A stretch of 16,052 bases of DNA from Stramonita haemastoma (Eukaryota > Mollusca > Gastropoda > Neogastropoda > Muricidae). This document shows positions 8,749 through 16,052 of the stretch, one piece after another. The notes under the pieces were generated by a model. That model had not been told where the DNA came from. It did no database searches and saw nothing but the letters and a program-made list of their open reading frames with translations. Location: NCBI GenBank assembly GCA_030674155.1, contig JASPKP010005319.1, positions 1-16,052 of the forward strand, written 5' to 3'. Within the stretch, counting starts at the first letter, position 1. Every line of letters starts with the position of its first letter. Made by a program: the position numbers and the translations under genes.

Positions 8749-8990
8749 GAATGTTTCCTCAGGTTTGCCTGGCTTCTCGTAGACAACTTTCACTTCCAAT
8801 CGCTGAACATCCTTGACCTTGAATATTGCCGTCATAGGAGTGAAAGAACCTGCTGGTGTGGAAATTACGAACTCCACCTTTGTATCCGTAGGGGCAGTGA
8901 ACTTCTTGCCAGCTTTTGTGGTGTCTGTTGTCAGAGGCTTGATGTCAAAGCCACTTGCATCGGTCTTGTCTCCTTCCTTACACACTTCAG
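8749..8990 (-). CDS. Mucin-like protein exon, first part of repeated Cys-flanked domain (copy B)
   Basis: This 242-bp exon is the near-identical partner of 694-935. Its acceptor is TTTTTTTCCAG and its donor is GTAAGT. It starts in phase 1 and ends in phase 0, which is the phase needed by the next exon at 7785-7920. Joined, the two give a ~126-residue domain with one Cys at residue 4 and a second in a terminal GCVH motif, about 120 residues apart. A Cys near each end around beta strands resembles discoidin/galactose-binding folds, but I see no diagnostic motif, so that is only a guess. Two of the three differences from copy A change the protein, so there is no sign of strong constraint since the duplication. 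Confidence 0.82.
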
Positions 8991-9159
8991 CTGGAAAAAA
9001 ATGAAGTGATTCCTTGAAAAGCACAGAAATACGTACTAGATTCCTTGTCTTCACCTCATCTACACACTTCCTACTTGCATGTGGTGACACTAAGAAGAGA
9101 GTTTACGAATGTTTCTTGCTTTTAGAATGAAAACAAGTTTTGCTACATCAAAGAGATCA

Positions 9160-9298
9160 TGCACGCACGCACGCATGTACGCACGCGCACGCACGCACGC
9201 ACGCACGCACGCACCACGCACGCACGCACGCACGCACAACACACACACACACAACACACACACACACACACCACCACACACACACACACACGTTTACA
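9160..9298. repeat. (GCAC)n then (CA)n microsatellite
   Basis: About 16 GCAC/ACGC units (9160-9237) precede CA units. The CG dinucleotides make this tract unlike its copy-A partner, which is plain CA. Confidence 0.95.
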
Positions 9299-9508
9299 CA
9301 CAAATTTCTGTTTCTATCAAACCGTTTCAATCACAGATATTAAACGTAATATGGACAATAATGCAGTGGGGAAAAAAACCTGTGAACAATAAAATTAAAA
9401 CAAACACCAGGTTTTTTATGGACAAAAAAACTAACAGGAGATGAAATGAAAAAATAAGTCCCTGGGATAAGTTACTATGTAAGCAGGTATAGAAGTACAT
9501 AGTAAGAT

Positions 9509-9609
9509 AGACAGATAGACAGACAGACAGACGGACAAACAGACCAACAGAAAGAGAGAGGGAGACGAGATAATAATAAGTAATGATGACGATGACGATG
9601 ATGATGACG

Positions 9610-9673
<64 letters not shown>

Positions 9674-9730
9674 GAGCAATGACAACACTACTATTACTAC
9701 TACTACTGCTGCTGCTCATATCTAAAAATA
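9509..9730. repeat. Compound (GACA)/(GATGAC)/(ATA)n/(CTA) microsatellite
   Basis: GACA units, then gatgac units, then about 20 ATA units (9610-9670), then CTA and CTG units. It is the positional partner of 1400-1610. Confidence 0.95.
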
Positions 9731-10088
9731 TAATAATACTAGTAGATGGAATTTATATAGCGTTATATTTTGCAAAAACAGATGAAAGCGCTTGCATTCG
9801 ACCTATACAACACACAAAGAACCAATAAAAATATAGTTTTAGCAAATTCGGATGGACACACACGCATGTCCACACATGCACAGACACACGTGGGCACACG
9901 CACATAAAGGTAGAACACTTTGTTAGGGTGATGGGGACTTCATATGTATATAAGGCAGGGACAGATAGGAGATTAAAAAAAACAAACAGGGGGCGAAAAT
10001 CTTAGGTAATAGATAAATGTGTTTTGAAGTTGGATTCAAAAGAGACTTTACTAGGCTTTTGGCAAAGGGAGAGAGGGAGGTCATTCCA

Positions 10089-10091
<3 letters not shown>

Positions 10092-10175
<84 letters not shown>
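10092..10175. repeat. (GA)n microsatellite
   Basis: A nearly pure GA tract at the 3' side of the inserted LINE. With 11977-12080 it would form one tract if the LINE were absent, as in copy A. Confidence 0.97.
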
Positions 10176-10176
<1 letters not shown>

Positions 10177-10180
10177 TTCG

Positions 10181-11971
10181 GAAATATTTATGCATGTAAT
10201 GGTCATTGCCCCTAATGAACGGGGTGCATTACATACACAATAGTAATGAAATCACTAAACATACAACACATTAGACAAAGTAACTAAATCAGCACTGATC
10301 GTAATTTGAATGCTTTGTATATGTAGATCGATACATTTCGGACAATACTTTCATTCGTAGATGCCAAAAGCAAACTCAGATGAAACTGGCATGGGTATCT
10401 GTAAAATTTCAATGGTATATACCGTGTTCTTAATTTGTTGAAAATCGGACAACACAACATAAAATGTACTTCATCCTCATTTCCAGTTTTACACAATGGA
10501 CAAGTAAAGTCAGAGTATGATTTGTAGCGATTTGGGTGTGTACTAATTTCTGAAATGCCACATCTAAACCTGGTCATAAGAAACTTCAAATGTTTGTCTA
10601 GTTCTATTCTAAGATATGTTTTCCTGTCATGAACACCGCAAAAAGTTCTATATATGCTAAACCTCTCGCTGTTTTTAATGTGGAAGTCCCATTCTTGCCA
10701 TCTGCATAAAACCAGTCTTTCCTTAAACTTGTATAAAAAATCTTTAACGTTTTGAACACCTCTATTTTCCCATACATACCCAAAACCATTTTCATACAAT
10801 TTACAACGAACATTTGATACCCAGTTTCTTTTACCTCTTTCATCCAAATCATATAGCATTCTGTAAGCTTTCTTCAGTAGTCTAACATCATCCATTGCTA
10901 ATAATTTTAACCAATAACAAATACAACGTACAGCAGAGCTAATATAAATAGGATATCTATTCGTTTCGCCATAAACAAAGTCATTTGGGGTTCTTCTTTC
11001 AACACCCAGAAATTTTTCAAAGCAAACAAGTGCATTTGTTCACACTGACGTGCTACATTGTCCAAACCCAGATTTCTGCTCCATACAAAGCAATAGGTAA
11101 AACTTGTGAGTCAAACAGTTTCATAAATAATTCTAAGCTGTTATTCTTCAAGGCTCTAAGTTTTCTCATAATACACATCACAGCATTCTTGGCGTTACTA
11201 ACAAGGTCATTACATGCTGATGTAAAACTAAATCTTGTAGAAAATAATATACCTAAATATTTGTATGCATTTACAACAGGCATTTCAACAGTGTTCTATT
11301 TCCAAGTTTCCCTTGCAGAAAGATGACCACCTTTCCTAAATACAATAATTTTACTTTTATCAGAGTTTACCTTCAAATCCATAGACTCTGCTGCTCTTTG
11401 CAAACTATTAAGTTGGGTCTGCAATCCAATAACTGTCTCAGCTAATAGAACTATATCGTCTGCTAAAAACATTATAAAGAGTTCAAAGTAATCGTTGGTA
11501 AACAAAGCCCCATGTCTTCCATTTTCAATAACTTCATTTGCGAGATCATTATTGAATAATGAAAATAAATTTGGACTGCAGACGTCACCTTGCTTTACAC
11601 CATAAGTACAACTAATCAAATCTGTCAATTTTGAACCACATCTAACCTTAACTTTGACACTATCATACATACTTCTGATAAAATTAAACATTTTACATGT
11701 CATTCCATTTTTTCAAAGAATCTGCCATAGAATGCTCCTATTGAAAGAATCAAAAGCTTTCTCAAAATCTATGAAAGCTACGTATAATTTTCTGTTACAG
11801 GATAGCTGTTTTTGTACTAAAGATAACAAAGTAAACATATGATCAGAAGTTGAGTAATTCCTTTTAAAACCAGCTTGATGTTCTCCAGTGATATTATTTT
11901 CCTGAACCCACTCTTGTAAACGATGGTTTATAATTGTGCTATATATCTTACTGCTATTGTCACTTAATGTA
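10181..11971 (-). mobile_element. 5'-truncated non-LTR retrotransposon (LINE) in copy B
   Basis: Reading from right to left it encodes the reverse transcriptase and C-terminal region of a LINE ORF2. Motifs in order are AFIDFEKAFDS (about 11753-11785), GVKQGDVCSPNLF (about 11575-11613) and FLADDIVLLAE (about 11437-11467), so all catalytic Asp residues remain. Then come the LYGAEIW region (about 11067) and a zinc-finger-like CPLC...H...C motif (about 10460-10510). It has two in-frame stops (TGA 11713-11715, TAG 11296-11298) and about two frameshifts at 10990-11058, but is otherwise well preserved, so it is dead but fairly young. The 3' end has an AT-rich tail near 10181. Both ends meet (GA)n and are flanked by attcg (10176-10180 and 11972-11976), a possible target duplication. 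Copy A lacks it. The clade is not certain. Confidence 0.85.
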
Positions 11972-11974
11972 ATT

Positions 11975-11976
<2 letters not shown>

Positions 11977-12022
<46 letters not shown>

Positions 12023-12144
12023 GAGAGAGAGACAGAGAGAGAGAGAGACAGAGACAGAGACGAGAGAGGAGGGAGATAGAGAAAGAACACTGAACACATG
12101 TACATGGGCCTTGGGCATGAATATACAAATTATGCTCAGGGACA

Positions 12145-12229
<85 letters not shown>

Positions 12230-12303
12230 ACAGACAGACAGAGAGACAGAGACAGACAGACAGACAGAAGACAGACAGAAGACAGACAGAGACACAGAGA
12301 GAG

Positions 12304-12376
<73 letters not shown>
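11977..12376. repeat. (GA)n/(CAGA)n microsatellite cluster (copy B)
   Basis: GA tracts at 11977-12080, 12144-12230 and 12297-12376 with CAGA units between. The spacer 12084-12143 repeats the motif acatgtacatgggccttggg seen in copy A. Confidence 0.96.
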
Positions 12377-12377
<1 letters not shown>

Positions 12378-12607
12378 GTTGGAAATGACATAGTCAATAT
12401 CAAGAGTAGAAGAGAGAAAGACAAGAGAAACAGCAGAGTAGATATTTTCTTGAATTTTTAATGTTCGTCTGTCTGCCAGGATTCTTGTCTGCCTCTGTAA
12501 CTGTCCATTCAATCCCCCCCCCCTCCGTGCCCCCCCTCCCCGAAATATCCACATACATTACGGAGACATATCTCTACAAGCATGTAAATGGAGGAACTAA
12601 ACCTTAC

Positions 12608-12658
12608 GAGTGGTTTGAGTTGTGGGTACTGTTGTCTCAGGTACCCCAGTGGTGGAAA
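12608..12658 (-). CDS. Thr/Pro-rich mucin-like linker mini-exon (copy B)
   Basis: This 51-bp symmetric phase 1-1 exon has acceptor CATTTCAG and donor GTAAGG on the minus strand. It encodes STTGVPETTVPTTQTT, preceded by a split Val and followed by a split Pro that joins the domain exon 8749-8990. Half of its residues are Thr, and Pro, Ser and Gln fill most of the rest, as in O-glycosylated mucin linkers. It is preserved in copy A (2840-2890) with the same borders. A (TG)n tract in the transcript sense lies about 45 nt before the acceptor, in place of an ordinary polypyrimidine tract. Confidence 0.72.
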
Positions 12659-12701
12659 CTGAAATGTCATCATGGCAAGGGTTAGATGAGTGAGTTATAT
12701 T

Positions 12702-12702
<1 letters not shown>

Positions 12703-12772
<70 letters not shown>
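12703..12772. repeat. (CA)n microsatellite
   Basis: A pure CA tract of about 34 units, ~45 bp from the acceptor of the exon at 12608-12658 and close to the end of the coding repeat array. Confidence 0.97.
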
Positions 12773-12827
12773 CCCCAAACACGTACACACACAAAACACA
12801 CACATAATGTTCTTTGTTCTTGTTTGT

Positions 12828-13571
12828 GTAGTGCCAACAGTTATACTGGAACTTAGTAGTTCCAACAGTTAGTGCTGGAATCTTGTGTAGTGCCAACAGT
12901 TAGTGCTGGAACTTGTGTAGTGCCAACAGTTAGTGCTGGAGTTGTGTAGTGCCAACAGTTAGTGCTGGACTTGTGTAGTGCCAACAGTTAGTGCTGGAAC
13001 TTGTGTAGTGCCAACAGTTAGTGCTGAACTTGTGTAGTGCCAACAGTTAGTGCTGGAATTGGTAGTGCCAACAGTTAGTGCTGGAACTTGTGTATGCAAC
13101 AGTTAGTGCTGGATGTGTATGCCAACAGTTAGTGCTGGAATTGTGTAGTGCCAACATTAGTGCTGAACTGTGTAGTGCCAACAGTTAGTGCTAGGAACAT
13201 TGTGTAATGCCAAAGTTAGTGCTGGAAATGTGTAGTGCCAACATTAGTGCTGAACTGTGTAGTGCCAACAGTTAGTGCTGGAACTTGTGTAGTGCCAACA
13301 GTTAGTGCTGGACTTGTGTATGCCAACAGTTGTGCTGAACTGTGTAGTGCCAACAGTTGTGTGGATTGTGAGTGAACAGTTGTGCTGTTGTGAGTGCAAC
13401 AGTTGTGCTGCTTGTTAGTGCAACAGTTGGTGTTCTGTTGTGCAGTGCAACAGTTGGTGTTCTTGTTTGTGCAGTGCCAACATTAGTGTTCTTGCTCGTT
13501 TAGTGTCAACAGTTGGTGTCCTTGTTTGTATAGTGGAAACAGTTGGTGCTCTTGCTTTTGTAGTGTCAACA
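12828..13571 (-). repeat. 30-bp coding VNTR encoding a 10-residue mucin repeat
   Basis: About 26 head-to-tail units occur, with plus-strand consensus tagtgccaacagttagtgct followed by ggaacttgtg. On the minus strand the exon-compatible frame reads VGTTQVPALT per unit; older units near 13500-13570 read VDTTKARAPT and VSTIQTRTPT. Units are closest to consensus at 12850-13080 and shorter and more diverged (22-29 bp) at 13320-13450. Many units lack one or two bases, often within gg, aa, cc or ag, so no single frame stays open. A Thr/Pro/Ala repeat fused to a Thr-rich exon fits a mucin PTS domain. The downstream splice donor is not clear; a weak GTGTGT near 12810 is the only candidate. Confidence 0.75.
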
Positions 13572-13744
13572 CTTTCAACGGTTTGTTCTTGAAGTTTAAT
13601 GTCCACAGTCATGCCTATTTTGTGCTTGTGTCATTGCTGGATATGAACCTGTTGGAGTTGTTGCTGATGTCGTAGTAACACCTGCTTTAGTTGTTTGTTT
13701 CGTAGAAACTGTTGATGGTGGTGGTGCTGGTGTGGTGACACCTT
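13572..13744 (-). CDS. Thr/Pro-rich mucin exon leading into 30-bp repeat array (frame broken)
   Basis: The acceptor is GACTTTCAG at 13745-13753. From 13744 the phase-1 frame reads EGVTTPAPPPSTVSTKQTT and continues Thr/Ala/Pro-rich to about 13620. That frame stops at TAA 13598-13596. A second minus frame opens near 13612 and carries TVDIKLQEQTVESVDTTKAR straight into the 10-residue repeats, so a one-base indel lies near 13610-13625. It could be a real frameshift (decaying allele) or a consensus error; the many one-base indels in the adjacent array favour an error. No copy-A partner is visible between 2890 and 3509, so the exon was either lost there or gained in copy B. Confidence 0.6.
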
Positions 13745-13759
13745 CTGAAAGTCATTTAC

Positions 13760-14100
13760 AATAAATCATTTTTGATGGTCTCTAGTAACTGGTGTGACTC
13801 ATTCACAGTGTCCAGTTATATACAACTCATTCATCTCATGTCTATAGAAATAGTCAACATTAAAAAATAACAACCTGGTTCAGAATGATATAGCTAACAC
13901 TGTTAGCTGAGTACAGATACGTAAAGGGCTTAGAATGGATTGTCAACCTTTTAATGAGTACTTCCGGAGATGAACATCACATAACAACCTGACAGTTATT
14001 CATACTTTATCAGATCACCACTTGAAAGTTTAAATATTTAAAGAAGGAGCATCAAGCCGAAAGTTTTTTTTTCTGGTATTGAAAGATTTGTCAGCTTTCA
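13760..14100. other. Intron sequence, nothing recognised
   Basis: Unique-looking AT-rich DNA upstream of the acceptor of the repeat-bearing exon. No feature was recognised. Confidence 0.5.
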
Positions 14101-14107
14101 GCATCCA

Positions 14108-14109
<2 letters not shown>

Positions 14110-14184
<75 letters not shown>

Positions 14185-14191
14185 AGAGAGC

Positions 14192-14238
<47 letters not shown>

Positions 14239-14310
14239 GACAGACAGAGACAGAGAGACAGAAAGACATAGACAGAGAGACAGAGAGGAGAACAGAGAGA
14301 GAGAGAATAC
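14110..14310. repeat. (GA)n and (CAGA)n microsatellite
   Basis: GA units followed by CAGA units; the flank at 14305-14365 carries cggccttgggcc, related to the spacers in the other GA clusters. Confidence 0.96.
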
Positions 14311-14319
14311 TGAACACTG

Positions 14320-14680
14320 AACATTTTTAATGTACTTCGGCCTTGGGCCACAATACAAGTGGAAGGGGCGCAGGGGAGTGTAATAAGCAAATGAAAAAAA
14401 CTTCAATCTATTGTCTAGAAAACAAACCATTGAAATGCAACATGACCAAGAGCCTCGTCGTTTCCATCCTTCTCAACACAGCCATGACTAAGAGCGTCAT
14501 CACTATCGGTGATTTCAATCCAAACCTATATCACCATTGTCTTCACCACTTTAGCAACATTGTTTATGCGTTATGTTAACTTTTAGGTGTGAAATCTCAT
14601 TCAAATCTCAAATTTCCATCAGTGTAGACGTAACACCATTAACACACTGCTTTCCAACACTATTTGCTTTATCAATGAAA
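14320..14680. other. Possible decayed LINE remnants
   Basis: The plus strand reads SVITIGDFNPNLYHHCLHHF near 14490-14550, where GDFN matches the conserved motif of LINE endonucleases; it soon breaks. On the minus strand 14300-14420 looks like a LINE 3' untranslated end abutting (CT)n. Both readings are weak. Confidence 0.2.
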
Positions 14681-14685
14681 AAGCT

Positions 14686-14718
14686 CTCACTCTCTGTCTC
14701 TGTCTCTGTCTCTCTCTG

Positions 14719-14749
<31 letters not shown>

Positions 14750-15000
14750 GTCTGTCTAAGAGAGAGGGACAGAGAGAGAGACAGAGAGAGACAGACAGAC
14801 AGACAGACACAGAGACAGAGGCAGAGACAGACAGAGAGAGAGAGAAAGAAAGAAACAGACACAGACAGACACAGAGAGGGAGAGAAAGGGAGAGAGAGGG
14901 ATAGACAGACTGAGAGACCAAGAGACACAGAGAGCGGAAGACTGACAGACAGAAAGGCAGACAGACAAAGAGACAGTTATAAAGACAGACGAAAAGACAG
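14686..15000. repeat. Inverted (TCTG)n / (CAGA)n microsatellite
   Basis: A TC/TCTG tract (14686-14757) is followed at once by a GA/CAGA tract (14759-15000). The two are reverse complements, with the turn near gtctaagagag, so one strand can fold into a long simple-repeat hairpin. Confidence 0.9.
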
Positions 15001-15108
15001 CGATACAATTCTATTCATATACAAGCACATAATGTGCATACTGACACAGACAGAGACACACAAACAAATACAATGCTTAGACACACTTTTGCAGCTTTTA
15101 AAACTTAC

Positions 15109-15153
15109 CAGTCGTCTGAGATGTTGTGGCAGTTGTTGGCTGTGTTGTGTAAA
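15109..15153 (-). CDS. Thr/Pro-rich mucin-like linker mini-exon (copy B)
   Basis: This 45-bp phase 1-1 exon has acceptor ACATTGCAG and donor GGTAAGTT. It encodes YTTQPTTATTSQTT plus a split codon that joins AA of the exon starting at 13744 (GAA, Glu). It is the copy-B counterpart of 3509-3544 with three extra codons. This is the most upstream exon I can support; the earlier part of the gene, including any signal peptide, lies to the right of the window or in the TE-rich DNA past 15240. Confidence 0.7.
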
Positions 15154-15238
15154 CTGCAATGTTAGAGAGACAACTTGTATTTCAAGATAACAAAAGACAT
15201 AAGTAGAGCAGTACACACACACACACACACACACACAC

Positions 15239-15577
15239 TAAGTCTTATTAATAGATTGAAGTTAAATGCTTTCCAAACAAAATTTTCCAGAAATGTGCAT
15301 TGTGTCTGTGGTGGGGCACTCTCAAACTTTCATATTCTTTTGGAATGTCAAGTGTTAAAAATGTACCTTCCCACCATACGTGAGAGATCTTTGCAGAAAG
15401 TGTTGAATAATTGTAAATTGCTATGTGAAATTGCTATGCTATTGAAAGAGAGTTGTGTCAGTAATTTGTTATAGTGCAAGTAAATATGTCATTTATTGAT
15501 TTTAAGCAAAGGCATTTTGCCCACCATGGTATATTTCTCGACATTGTTTTTCTACCCTGTTCTTTTTACATAGAATG

Positions 15578-15634
<57 letters not shown>

Positions 15635-15810
15635 GCCTTTTTAATATGTTGTAGTTACATTAGTTATACAGTTACTTAACGTGTGAATTCAATTACTTCT
15701 TTGTATTATGGTTATAGTTGTTAGACAGTTCCTTTTTTCTGAATTGTTTGCCCTTTTGTGTCTAATATCACTTATTGTGAATAGACGTTAAATTGAAGAA
15801 CAACAACAAC

Positions 15811-15812
<2 letters not shown>
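15239..15812 (+). mobile_element. 3' end of an I-like LINE
   Basis: The plus strand encodes LKLNAFQTKFSRNVHCVCGG and continues through LSNFHILLECQVLK to a stop at 15472-15474. The Cys-x-Cys-x7-His-x4-Cys pattern is typical of the C-terminus of I-clade and related LINE ORF2 proteins. A 3' untranslated region with a (TA)n tract follows, ending in attgaagaacaacaac, a tail of AAC units. It sits inside a (CA)n tract, so target duplications cannot be read. The element is 5'-truncated. Confidence 0.6.
15572..15634. repeat. (TA)n microsatellite
   Basis: A TA tract of about 28 units inside the 3' untranslated region of the I-like LINE. Confidence 0.97.

Positions 15813-15873
<61 letters not shown>
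15797..15873. repeat. (CAA)n then (CA)n microsatellite
   Basis: Five CAA units that form the LINE tail run into about 30 CA units. Confidence 0.97.
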
Positions 15874-15879
<6 letters not shown>

Positions 15880-15945
15880 AAAAGAACAAGAGTGCTTATT
15901 CCATTATCCTCAATATAAAAGAATAAATCAAAATAAATCAAAATC
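15873..15945 (+). mobile_element. SINE 3'-end fragment
   Basis: The stretch catgtaaaaaagaacaagag followed by tgcttattccattatcctca matches the 3' end of the SINE at 1780-1997, and ends in aaataaatc repeats. Only the tail is present, directly after a (CA)n tract. Confidence 0.5.
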
Positions 15946-16052
15946 AAACATTTGGGAAAGTATGCTAATGCTCCTGAAAGTGATGTAGATTCACCTTCTT
16001 TGTGTGATAACAATGGCTGAAAACATTCTACAGCCAAATGTGCTAATAGTTT

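Larger units (their letters stand above)
8014..15215. repeat. Tandem segmental duplication, copy B
   Basis: This is the right copy of the direct duplication. It is longer than copy A because it carries a ~1.8 kb LINE (10181-11971), the 30-bp coding repeat array with flanking DNA (about 12775-14100) and long CAGA tracts. The I-like LINE end starting at 15239 sits just beyond its last clear match. The exon offset from copy A is exactly 8055 at both ends of the shared 242-bp exon. The left edge is near 8010-8020, where similarity to bases 1-20 begins. Confidence 0.85.

Noticed and set aside
11713..12105. N-terminal Leu/Ser-rich extension of the LINE protein
   Set aside because: Upstream of about 11976 the frame reads only (CT)n repeat; the element is truncated there.
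12828..13571. CRISPR array
   Set aside because: Units are contiguous tandem repeats without unique spacers, in a eukaryotic intron/exon context.

Overview
The window looks like an intron-rich invertebrate nuclear genome, probably a marine gastropod or other mollusc. The reasons are short exons with GT/AG borders, very dense (CA)n, (GA)n and (CAGA)n microsatellites, a tRNA-derived SINE and several non-LTR retrotransposon families. There is no sign of bacterial operons, of a plus-strand gene, or of a true RNA gene. The taxon is an inference from repeat style, not a proof.

The host gene runs on the minus strand across the whole window, from high to low coordinates, and both ends lie outside. 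I can support eight exons. In transcript order they are: a Thr/Pro-rich mini-exon (15109-15153); a longer Thr/Pro-rich exon running into an array of ~26 coding repeats of 30 bp (13744 down to ~12828); a Thr/Pro mini-exon (12608-12658); a two-exon Lys-rich domain with a Cys near each end (8749-8990 and 7785-7920); then a second round with a Thr/Pro mini-exon (3509-3544), a Thr/Pro mini-exon (2840-2890) and the first half of the same domain (694-935). Exon phases fit throughout (1-1, 1-1, 1-0, 0-1), and split codons rejoin to Val, Glu or Pro. The product would be a secreted or surface mucin-like protein with alternating O-glycosylatable linkers and a repeated ~126-residue domain.

The second round is a tandem duplication. 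Copy A (1 to ~3740) and copy B (~8014 to ~15215) share exons, introns and repeats. The domain exon differs at only 3 of 242 bases and is offset by exactly 8055. Events that separate the copies can be read directly. A SINE fragment sits only in A (1780-1997). A LINE with a recognisable reverse transcriptase sits only in B (10181-11971), as do the 30-bp coding array and an I-like LINE 3' end (15239-15812).

The intron between the two rounds (3545-7784) holds a 28-bp minisatellite and an old CR1/L2-like LINE that appears to be split by an RTE-like LINE. That RTE-like element is itself in two opposite-facing halves, as twin priming would leave it.
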